This document shows, in pieces, positions 1 through 5,580 of a stretch of 6,037 bases of DNA (the stretch's first letter is position 1; each line of letters begins with the position of its first letter). Below the pieces are notes generated by a model that worked only from the letters and a program-made list of their open reading frames with translations, ran no database searches and was not told where the DNA came from. Made by a program: the position numbers and the translations under genes. Source of the DNA: Bacteroidales bacterium (GTDB lineage Bacteria; Bacteroidota; Bacteroidia; Bacteroidales; UBA932); the NCBI GenBank assembly GCA_023230265.1, contig JALNXR010000134.1, forward strand, positions 1 to 6,037, read 5' to 3'.

Positions 1-784
1 CGAATTTTTCATTGAGCAACTGTTGATTGTCTGCTGCAATATCAGTAACATATTTTAGGTCCGGACGCTCCTCCAATGCAGCCAGAAGCCCCTCCTCATC
101 TATCACCTCTTTCCTTGCAGTGTTAACCAGGCAGCCACCTTTTGGCATTGTTGTAATAAGCTCCCTGCCCACAGATTTTTTAGTCTCTGCTGTAGCCGGA
201 ATATGGAGTGACAGGAAATTGGATCTTTTATAGAGCTCTGCTATAGACGATACAGGTTCTGCTCCCTCTGCCCTGATGACGGATGAGTCAATATAAGGGT
301 CAAAGGCCAGTATTTTCATATCAAAACCCTTTGCAATTTTTGCAACAAGTTTTCCGACATTTCCAAATGCATGAATTCCCAGAGTTTTGCCTTTGAGCTC
401 ACTCCCGGTTCCGGGATTAAAACAATTTCTGGAGACATATACCATCATTCCGATAGCCAGTTCTGCAACAGCATTGGAGTTCTGCCCGGGAGTGTTCATT
501 GCAACAATGCCCCTCTCTGTGCAGGCTGCCAGATCCAGATTGTCGAAACCTGCACCTGCTCTTACTACAATTTTAAGATTTTTTGCTGCTGCAATAACAT
601 CTTTTGTAACCTTGTCTGATCTAACAATCATTGCATCTGCTTCACCTACAGCCTTATACAAATCCTCTACTGATGTGTATTTTTCCAGCAGAACCAATGT
701 ATGTCCTGCCTTTTCTACAATATTCCTTATTCCGTCAACCGCAGCCTTTGCAAAAGGTTTTTCGGTTGCTACCAATACTTTCAT
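1..784 (-). CDS. serA: D-3-phosphoglycerate dehydrogenase, C-terminus cut by window edge
   Basis: Oxidises 3-phosphoglycerate to 3-phosphohydroxypyruvate with NAD+, the first step of serine synthesis, in the cytoplasm. I translated it by hand from the ATG at 782-784: 261 codons are visible and no stop is reached. The D-2-hydroxyacid dehydrogenase fold is clear: RAGAGFDNLD at residues 75-84, NTPGQNSNAVAELA at 97-110, the nucleotide loop GIHAFGNVG at 136-144, Asp162 after the second Rossmann strand (suits NAD over NADP), and NTAR with catalytic Arg224 at 221-224. From memory, Bacteroidetes SerA is about 306 residues and lacks an ACT domain, so roughly 45 residues should lie outside. Odd points: the first Gly of GxGxxG is Ala139, and the position of the usual catalytic Glu appears to be Asn253. 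It lies 16 bases after serC and is surely co-transcribed with it. A purine-rich AAGGGG lies just upstream of the ATG. Confidence 0.93.
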   Translation of the reverse strand, partial: MKVLVATEKPFAKAAVDGIRNIVEKAGHTLVLLEKYTSVEDLYKAVGEADAMIVRSDKVTKDVIAAAKNLKIVVRAGAGFDNLDLAACTERGIVAMNTPGQNSNAVAELAIGMMVYVSRNCFNPGTGSELKGKTLGIHAFGNVGKLVAKIAKGFDMKILAFDPYIDSSVIRAEGAEPVSSIAELYKRSNFLSLHIPATAETKKSVGRELITTMPKGGCLVNTARKEVIDEEGLLAALEERPDLKYVTDIAADNQQLLNEKF

Positions 785-800
785 AATATTCCCCTTTTTG

Positions 801-1874
801 TTAGCTGTTAAGTTTTTCAAATTCCTGCATGCAGGCAACCAGTGCCTTTACGCTTTCAACCGGGCAGGCATTGTAAACAGATGCCCTGAAACCTCCAACG
901 GAGCGGTGTCCTTTAATTCCGACCATTCCCTTCTCCTTTGCAAAAGCCATAAATGCCTCCTCCTTGTCCTTGTATTCTTCTGCCATAACAAAGCAGATAT
1001 TCATCAGCGAACGGTCCTCTTTTGCAGCTGTTCCTGTAAACATGCGGTTTCTGTCGATCTCGTCATAGAGCAGGGCAGCTTTCTCCTGGTTATTTTTGTG
1101 GACAGCTTTGAGTCCGCCCATCTGTTTAACCCACTTGAGAGTCTCATTCATTACAAATATAGAAAATACGGGAGGTGTGTTGAACATAGATCCATCTTTG
1201 ATATGTGTTCTGTAGTCCAGCATTGTGGGCAAATAACGGGATACTTTCCCGAGAATATCTTCGCGAACAATTACAAATGTAACCCCGGCAGGGCCTACAT
1301 TTTTCTGTGCACCACCGTAAATGAGGGCATATTTACTTACATCCACCGGGCGGCTCATGATGTCAGATGACATATCGGCAACCAGGTTAACAGGGCAATC
1401 CATATCCTTCTTTATCTCTGTACCGTAGATGGTATTGTTAGTAGTGATATGGAAATAATCCAGATCTTTAGGAATCTGATACCCCTTGGGTATGTAGCTG
1501 AAATTCTTGTCTGCTGATGATGCAACAGCAAAAGCATCTCCGATTCCTTTTGCCTCCTTAAGGGCTTTCTTTGCCCATACGCCAGTTTCAAGGTAACCTG
1601 CCTTCTTTTCCAGAAGGTTCATTGCCACATACAAAAACTGCATGCTTGCTCCGCCTCCGAGGAATAACACCTGATAACCTTCGGGAATATTAAGAAGTTC
1701 TTTCCAGAGAGAGCGGCACTCTTCCATTACGGCTTCCCACTCTTTTGAACGGTGAGAGACCTCTATTACTGACATTCCGGTTCCTTTAAAATCAGTCAAA
1801 GCTTCTATGGCAGCTTTCAGGGCCGGTTTGGGCAGAACACAAGGTCCTGCATTAAAGTTGTGAGCAATTTTCAT
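801..1874 (-). CDS. serC: Phosphoserine aminotransferase
   Basis: PLP enzyme that transfers the amino group of glutamate to 3-phosphohydroxypyruvate, giving phosphoserine. In some bacteria it also serves the DXP-dependent vitamin B6 pathway. At 357 residues it has the full family length (about 360). Visible motifs: FNAGPC at 7-12, the PLP phosphate-binding GGGAS at 73-77, NNTIYGTE at 146-153, ADMSSD at 166-171 with the PLP-ring Asp, the Schiff-base lysine Lys191 in [11 protein letters not shown], and [11 protein letters not shown] at 322-332, where the cofactor and substrate phosphate are held. The ATG start is supported because the conserved HNFNAGPC begins five residues later. There is no Shine-Dalgarno sequence; the leader just before the ATG is A/T-rich, as is common in Bacteroidetes. 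It is followed 16 bases later by serA, the enzyme that makes its substrate. No serB is in view. Confidence 0.97.
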   Translation of the reverse strand: MKIAHNFNAGPCVLPKPALKAAIEALTDFKGTGMSVIEVSHRSKEWEAVMEECRSLWKELLNIPEGYQVLFLGGGASMQFLYVAMNLLEKKAGYLETGVWAKKALKEAKGIGDAFAVASSADKNFSYIPKGYQIPKDLDYFHITTNNTIYGTEIKKDMDCPVNLVADMSSDIMSRPVDVSKYALIYGGAQKNVGPAGVTFVIVREDILGKVSRYLPTMLDYRTHIKDGSMFNTPPVFSIFVMNETLKWVKQMGGLKAVHKNNQEKAALLYDEIDRNRMFTGTAAKEDRSLMNICFVMAEEYKDKEEAFMAFAKEKGMVGIKGHRSVGGFRASVYNACPVESVKALVACMQEFEKLNS

Positions 1875-1903
1875 GTTAATATTTTTTAAAGTTATATCCC
1901 GTT

Positions 1904-1933
1904 CAAAGGTAACAATTTTATATTGATTTCACA
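1904..1933 (-). promoter_or_regulatory. Candidate Bacteroidetes-type promoter for serC-serA
   Basis: On the minus strand, TACCTTTG (1904-1911) matches the -7 consensus TAnnTTTG exactly. TGTG (1930-1933), 18 bases upstream, matches three of four positions of the -33 element TTTG. The start of transcription would fall near 1900, leaving a leader of about 25 bases before the serC ATG. It lies in the 97-base gap after pyrI, where a separate promoter for the serine genes makes sense. The spacer is one base shorter than the usual 19, and the motif is short, so chance matches are possible. Confidence 0.45.
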
Positions 1934-1944
1934 CAGATCTATCC

Positions 1945-1967
1945 GTATCACATCCTGATTGTAATAC
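1945..1967 (-). repeat. Small inverted repeat between pyrI and serC
   Basis: On the minus strand GTATTACA and TGTGATAC can pair over 8 base pairs (one G-U) around a 7-base loop. It begins only a few bases after the pyrI stop (1973-1975) and lies just upstream of the candidate serC promoter. No T-run follows on either strand, so it is not a canonical rho-independent terminator. It could slow polymerase, protect the 3' end of the pyr message or bind a regulator; it could also be chance. Confidence 0.3.
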
Positions 1968-1972
1968 CTGGA

Positions 1973-2437
1973 TTATCCCTTGCTTATAATTTTTAAGTTT
2001 TGCCTGTCAGTTATCTTTTCACAGTAATGACAGAGTAATTTAAGTTCGTTGTTTTCGTATATGGTTGAAAACAAAGTGTCCACAGGTTGATGGTTGGTTA
2101 TGCACACCGGATTCATACATTTCACTATTCCCTTTATCTCAGAAGGAACAGAGAGCTCCCGTTTTTCCACAACCTGAAAATCGTGGATGATATTGATCTT
2201 GGCCTGGGGTGCAATAAGAGCAATTTTGTTGATTTCGTCATCCAGGAAAAATCGGTCTGCAATCTTTATAATGGCTTTTTTCCCCAAAAGCTTGCTGTCA
2301 AGATTTGTCCCGAAAGTAATCTGATTAATGCAATTGCTTAGATTCAAGATATCGATAACCTTGAATAGCTGATCCGACGGGATGTGGTCCAGAACCGTTC
2401 CATCCTTAATAGCACTCACTTTAAGATGTTTTTCCAT
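1973..2437 (-). CDS. pyrI: Aspartate carbamoyltransferase regulatory subunit
   Basis: Regulatory chain of aspartate carbamoyltransferase. It holds the catalytic trimers together through a zinc site and carries nucleotide feedback (CTP/ATP in the E. coli enzyme). At 154 residues it matches the family (E. coli 153). The four zinc cysteines are all present: Cys107 and Cys112 in KCMNPVCITN, then Cys136 and Cys139 in CHYC. Residues matching the E. coli nucleotide pocket are also seen: Asp17-His18 in VLDHIP, Lys54 and Lys58 in GKKAIIKI, and Lys92 in VVEKRE. Allosteric control is therefore probably retained, though this is inferred. The ATG lies two bases after the pyrB stop, which implies translational coupling and matched production of both chains. 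Confidence 0.96.
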   Translation of the reverse strand: MEKHLKVSAIKDGTVLDHIPSDQLFKVIDILNLSNCINQITFGTNLDSKLLGKKAIIKIADRFFLDDEINKIALIAPQAKINIIHDFQVVEKRELSVPSEIKGIVKCMNPVCITNHQPVDTLFSTIYENNELKLLCHYCEKITDRQNLKIISKG

Positions 2438-2439
2438 AG

Positions 2440-3345
2440 TTATAAACTTTTCAAAAGCTTGGTAATTATTGCCATACGGACATATATGCCATTATGGGCC
2501 TGTTCGAAGTAGTATGCATGGCTGCTCTCATCCACATCAATGGCAATCTCATTTACTCTGGGCAGAGGGTGCAGTATCTTCATATTGGGTTTGCTCCCTT
2601 TAATCATTGACGCATTAAGACTGTAAATATTTTTCACTCTTTCATACTCTATCGGATCGGTAAATCTCTCACGTTGCACCCTGGTCATATAAATTATATC
2701 TGAGTTTGGTATTACATCAGTGAGGTTAGTGGTTTCCATAAATCTGATACCTTTATTTATCAGGTACTCCTTATACTCTCTTGGCAAAGCAAGCTCTGCA
2801 GGAGAGGTGAGAAGAAATACAGGGTTAAAGTGAGACATTGCCTGAAGCAGCGAGTGGACTGTCCTCCCGTATTTAAGATCACCCACGACGCTGATTGAAA
2901 GATTTTCCAGAGTGCCCTGTGTTTTGTAAACAGAGTAGAGATCCAGCAAGGTCTGAGTAGGATGCTGGTTGGCTCCATCACCTGCATTAATCACCGGAAC
3001 CTTTGAAATTTCAGAAGCATACCGGGCGCTACCCTCAAGGGGATGTCTCATTACAATCAAATCAGCATAATTGGAGATCATCTTAATAGTGTCCTTGAGT
3101 GTCTCTCCCTTTGCAACGCTTGTGTTTATAGAATCTGTAAAGCCAATAACTCTTGCTCCCAGCCTGTTGGCTGCAGTTTCAAAGCTCAGTCGTGTTCTGG
3201 TGGAGGGTTCGAAAAAGATACTTGCAATCACCTTGTCTTTAAAAATAGGCTGACAGGTATTCTCCTCGAACTCAGCTGCCATTTTTAATATTTCCAGAAT
3301 TTCATCCTTGGAGAAGTCCTGAATTGATATCAGGTTTTTGGACAT
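2440..3345 (-). CDS. pyrB: Aspartate carbamoyltransferase catalytic subunit
   Basis: Condenses carbamoyl phosphate with L-aspartate to N-carbamoyl-aspartate, the committed step of pyrimidine synthesis. It is 301 residues from the chosen ATG at 3343-3345. The frame also contains a TTG two codons upstream (3349-3351, giving 303 residues), but the ATG is preferred. The carbamoyl phosphate loop FFEPSTRTR lies at 44-52 (Ser48-Arg52), the 80s loop lysine is Lys79 in SVAKGET, HPTQ is at 128-131, GDLKYGRTVHSL at 155-166 includes Arg161, TRVQ at 221-224, and HPLPRVNEI at 259-267. All key catalytic residues seem intact, and length fits the family (E. coli about 311). The presence of pyrI downstream suggests a catalytic-regulatory holoenzyme. 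The 39-base gap to yigZ shows no leader peptide or attenuator like that of E. coli pyrBI, nor a good promoter. Confidence 0.96.
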   Translation of the reverse strand: MSKNLISIQDFSKDEILEILKMAAEFEENTCQPIFKDKVIASIFFEPSTRTRLSFETAANRLGARVIGFTDSINTSVAKGETLKDTIKMISNYADLIVMRHPLEGSARYASEISKVPVINAGDGANQHPTQTLLDLYSVYKTQGTLENLSISVVGDLKYGRTVHSLLQAMSHFNPVFLLTSPAELALPREYKEYLINKGIRFMETTNLTDVIPNSDIIYMTRVQRERFTDPIEYERVKNIYSLNASMIKGSKPNMKILHPLPRVNEIAIDVDESSHAYYFEQAHNGIYVRMAIITKLLKSL

Positions 3346-3384
3346 AGTCAAATTTTGTTGTCTAATTAATTATTTTACACTCTC

Positions 3385-4008
3385 TTATCCGGGAACTATC
3401 TCTGCACCTGCTTCAAGCAGAACACGGGAGAAGCTCTCTGTCCGGCTTCTTCCCAGTTCAACTTTAATCTTGCAGACATTATCATAGGTTTGCTCCCTTA
3501 TCACGGCCCCGTACTCCCGGATAATTTTGAGTATCTGGTCTGTAGCGGGATATGGAAAGGTCACAACCAAAGGTTCCATACATATTTTTGTAATTATTTC
3601 GCTCTTATCCAGTGCGTCGGATGCAGCAGCCCTGTAGGCTCTTATAAGTCCGGGCACTCCCAGTTTGGTGCCACCGAAGTATCTTACAACCACTGCCAGT
3701 ACATCGCTTATCTCTCTGGAGAGTAGTTGCCCCAGTATCGGTTTCCCGGCAGTTGAAGAGGGCTCGCCGTCATCGTTGGCCCTCCACCGTTCGCCTGATG
3801 GTCCCAGCCTGTATGCGTAACAATGGTGCCTGGCATCAAAATACTCTTTTCTTACAGATGCAATTATCTCTTTTATCTCAACCTCTGTTGATACCGGATA
3901 TACAAATGAAAGGAACCGGCTGCCCAGCTCCCTGTAACTGCCTGAAGATGGTTCTGATATTGATTTATATGTGTCATTGGCAGCACTTTCACCCATCTCT
4001 AAGCTCAT
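3385..4008 (-). CDS. yigZ: YigZ/IMPACT family protein (UPF0029)
   Basis: A widespread conserved protein related to the N-terminal domain of E. coli YigZ and to eukaryotic IMPACT, which acts in translational control through Gcn1. The bacterial role is not established. At 207 residues it has two parts: the IMPACT domain (about 25-135), with ARHHCYAYRLG at 59-69, NDDGEPSSTAGKPIL at 78-92 and VVRYFGGTKLGVPGLIRAYR at 107-126, then a ferredoxin-like C-terminal domain of the DUF1949 type (about 145-205). Family similarity begins around Asp12, so the first ten or so residues are an extension. A second ATG at 3994-3996 (residue 5) is equally possible and would give a more normal leader length from the candidate promoter at 4022-4052. 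It is the first gene of the minus-strand run, ahead of pyrBI. The gene symbol is by family similarity only. Confidence 0.88.
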   Translation of the reverse strand: MSLEMGESAANDTYKSISEPSSGSYRELGSRFLSFVYPVSTEVEIKEIIASVRKEYFDARHHCYAYRLGPSGERWRANDDGEPSSTAGKPILGQLLSREISDVLAVVVRYFGGTKLGVPGLIRAYRAAASDALDKSEIITKICMEPLVVTFPYPATDQILKIIREYGAVIREQTYDNVCKIKVELGRSRTESFSRVLLEAGAEIVPG

Positions 4009-4017
4009 TCTAAGTCT

Positions 4018-4048
4018 TTTGTAAAAATAACCCCTTTTGCTAAATTTG
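4018..4048 (+). promoter_or_regulatory. Candidate promoter for the acyl-CoA reductase operon
   Basis: TTTG (4018-4021), a 19-base spacer and TAAATTTG (4041-4048) match the Bacteroidetes -33/-7 consensus TTTG-N19-TAnnTTTG at every specified base. The predicted transcription start, 3-5 bases after the -7 element, falls at about 4051-4053, right at the ATG at 4053-4055, so the message could be nearly leaderless. No in-frame alternative start is available upstream because a TAA occurs at 4041-4043. Confidence 0.55.
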
Positions 4049-4052
4049 CAAA
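4022..4052 (-). promoter_or_regulatory. Candidate promoter for yigZ-pyrB-pyrI
   Basis: Reading the minus strand, TTTG (4049-4052), a 19-base spacer and TATTTTTA (4022-4029) match the Bacteroidetes promoter consensus except the last base of the -7 element. Transcription would start near 4018, about 10 bases before the first yigZ ATG (4008) or 22 before the second (3996). The elements interleave exactly with the plus-strand promoter: each -33 abuts the -7 of the other. Confidence 0.42.
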
Positions 4053-5087
4053 ATGTACAGGAAAGAATTTATCAACGATTTTTCCGAATTGGGAGAGGAG
4101 CTCAGAAAAGGACTCACAAAGGGCAGCTTTGGTCCGGATATGGAAGAGGCTGTAAAGAGCTCAGAAACAAACAACTCTCTCTTCACGAAAAACATGATCC
4201 TTTCCGCCATTAACAATATCTGCCAAAAATATCTTAATAAAGAAAAACTCTCCGGATGGCTCTCCCGGTATCCGTCAGTTGATAAACCCCTTTTGCGAAA
4301 ATGTGGAATTTTAATGGCCGGAAATATCCCGCTGGTGGGATTTCACGATTTTCTCACTGTTATGGCAGCCGGCTGTTCGGCAGAGATTAAACTCTCTTCT
4401 AAAGATCCCTTTCTGATGCCTGCAATCAGCAGGTTGCTATCCTATATTAACAGTAACTGGAAAGAGAGGATCTCTTTTACTGATATAATTGACAAAAATA
4501 TTGATTGTCTTCTGCTTACAGGAGGTGATCAGGCTCTCTCATTTTACAGAAAAGTTTATAATGGTATTCCGTCACTGGAGAGAACCTCCCGCTCTTCCCT
4601 GGCTATTCTTACAGGCAAAGAGACAGAAAAGGAGCTCTCCCTGCTGGCGGAAGATATCTTTCTCTATTACGGAATGGGCTGCAGAAGTGTGAGTTATATG
4701 CTTCTTCCCCGCGGTTATAATATTGGGAAGCTGGCAGAGGCGCTCAGACCTATGGTTTATCAGTTATACTCAGAAGATTTCAGACAGGCTTACAGATACC
4801 AAAAGGCACTTTTACTATCCCTGGGAGAGGAGTTTATTGATGCAGGTTTTTTTATTCTGAGGCAGGCCGATTCATTTCCTCCCCCATTGGGAGTGGTTAA
4901 TTACTCTTATTACACAGAGGAGAGAGAAATTGAAAATATTACAGGGAATAACCGGAATTTACTGCAATGCATTGTGGGTAATTATCTGCCTTTCTGTTAC
5001 ATACCCTTTGGATATGCCCAGAAGCCGGCTCTTGAAGACTATGCTGACGGTAAAGATTCATTGAATTTTTTGATGAATTTTATGTAG
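4053..5087 (+). CDS. LuxC-type acyl-CoA/acyl-protein reductase
   Basis: Member of the acyl-CoA reductase (LuxC) family, an aldehyde-dehydrogenase relative that reduces activated fatty acyl groups to aldehydes with NADPH. In Bacteroidetes, which lack luciferase, the substrate and purpose are unknown. At 344 residues it matches the short Bacteroidetes form and is well below classical LuxC (about 480). Visible features: an N-terminal helical part, GNIPLVGFHDF at 90-100, EIKLSSKD at 111-118 in the nucleotide-binding region, LLTGGDQ at 154-160, SSLAILTGKE at 181-190, and the putative nucleophile Cys210 in YYGMGCRSVS. The start is fixed by the upstream stop and by family similarity running close to the N-terminus. 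There is no Shine-Dalgarno sequence. No LuxD, LuxE or ferredoxin gene is beside it here. The next gene begins 22 bases later on the same strand. Confidence 0.85.
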   Translation: MYRKEFINDFSELGEELRKGLTKGSFGPDMEEAVKSSETNNSLFTKNMILSAINNICQKYLNKEKLSGWLSRYPSVDKPLLRKCGILMAGNIPLVGFHDFLTVMAAGCSAEIKLSSKDPFLMPAISRLLSYINSNWKERISFTDIIDKNIDCLLLTGGDQALSFYRKVYNGIPSLERTSRSSLAILTGKETEKELSLLAEDIFLYYGMGCRSVSYMLLPRGYNIGKLAEALRPMVYQLYSEDFRQAYRYQKALLLSLGEEFIDAGFFILRQADSFPPPLGVVNYSYYTEEREIENITGNNRNLLQCIVGNYLPFCYIPFGYAQKPALEDYADGKDSLNFLMNFM

Positions 5088-5092
5088 ATTTG
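5060..5092 (+). promoter_or_regulatory. Possible internal promoter before the small acidic-tailed gene and miaA
   Basis: TAGATTTG (5085-5092), which includes the acyl-CoA reductase stop codon, matches TAnnTTTG exactly. ATTG (5060-5063) lies 21 bases upstream, so both the -33 sequence and its spacing are imperfect. Transcription would start near 5096, giving a leader of about 14 bases for the gene at 5110. It could let the last two genes be made without the reductase, but a chance match is quite possible. Confidence 0.25.
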
Positions 5093-5109
5093 CATAATAT
5101 CTTCACTGT

Positions 5110-5580
5110 ATGGTTTACAAATATAAGGCATCTATAGCGGGGAACAAGATATTTATGAGAGAGTACGAAATTAAACCGGAAACCACTCTCTATGCCCTCC
5201 ATATATATCTGCAGAATGATCTCGGATTTGCTCCGGATCAGATGGTGATGTTCAGAGGTGTGGATGCTAAAGATAAAGTGAAGAGCGAATACGGCCTCTT
5301 TGACCTTGGTGACGGATCTATGGACAAGGTCTCTCTCAAAATTACCCACTCAAGGAAAGAGGTTAAGCTGCAGTATGTATACGATCTCTTTTCGGGAAGG
5401 TTCCTTACACTTGAGTTTGTCTCCGAGGAGGAGGATCTCCCCAGAAGGTCATATCCAAGGCTGATTGCAGAGAGGGGTAAAAATCCTGATCAGTTTTCTG
5501 ATAATTACGATGACTTTGAGCAGATGATCGAATTCAGCGATTTTGAAGCACCCTCTTCAGAAAATGATGCACCGGAATAA
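5110..5580 (+). CDS. pRiA4b ORF-3 / 'IS1096 passenger TnpR' family protein, function unknown
   Basis: A 156-residue protein resembling the Bacteroidetes branch of the plasmid pRiA4b ORF-3-like family. These are often labelled 'IS1096 element passenger TnpR family', although no recombinase chemistry is known for them. The N-terminal half has the family pattern: VYKYKASIAG at 2-11, REYEIKPETTLYALHIYL at 17-34, then LGFAPDQMVMFRG at 38-50. A second segment, KLQYVYDLFSGRFLTLEF at 86-103, matches the usual 'LLYVFD' strand. The tail from about 126 is strongly acidic (11 Asp/Glu in the last 31 residues, no Lys or Arg) and probably flexible. I see no signal peptide, membrane segment or serine-recombinase motif, so it is likely cytoplasmic. 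It overlaps miaA by 17 bases, which suggests coupled translation; from memory the same pairing occurs in other Bacteroidales. Function is not assigned. Confidence 0.75.
   Translation: MVYKYKASIAGNKIFMREYEIKPETTLYALHIYLQNDLGFAPDQMVMFRGVDAKDKVKSEYGLFDLGDGSMDKVSLKITHSRKEVKLQYVYDLFSGRFLTLEFVSEEEDLPRRSYPRLIAERGKNPDQFSDNYDDFEQMIEFSDFEAPSSENDAPE

Noticed and set aside
387..1370. A 327-codon open frame on the plus strand across serA and serC
   Set aside because: It is antisense to two strongly recognisable enzymes, begins with TTG, spans the gap between them and resembles no family I know. It is best explained as a frame shadow.
2087..2341. An 84-codon plus-strand frame inside pyrI
   Set aside because: Antisense to pyrI, whose zinc cysteines and nucleotide-pocket residues are intact; no recognisable motif on the opposite strand.
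3346..3351. TTG start for pyrB, two codons upstream of the ATG
   Set aside because: It adds only two residues, with no better translation signal than the ATG at 3343-3345.
3363..3372. Perfect palindrome TAATTAATTA between yigZ and pyrB as an operator
   Set aside because: Made only of A and T in an A/T-rich gap and only 10 bases long, so chance is likely; there is no accompanying promoter match.
3522..3529. TAATTTTG, a match to the -7 promoter consensus, on the plus strand inside yigZ
   Set aside because: No -33 element lies at the right distance and it is inside a coding region on the antisense strand. It shows how often the short motif occurs by chance.
4053..5087. Frequent CTCTC/GAGAG runs in the coding strand as a possible dispersed motif
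   Set aside because: They fall at varied codon phases in ordinary Leu, Ser, Glu and Arg codons across many genes, with no fixed spacing or shared flanks. This looks like compositional bias.
5080..5349. An 89-codon open frame on the minus strand
   Set aside because: It is antisense to the pRiA4b ORF-3 family gene, which has family motifs; this frame has none.
5110..5580. A transposon or resolvase remnant, as the 'IS1096 TnpR' family name suggests
   Set aside because: No terminal repeats, transposase or serine-recombinase catalytic motif are seen, and the flanking genes are core genes in ordinary order.
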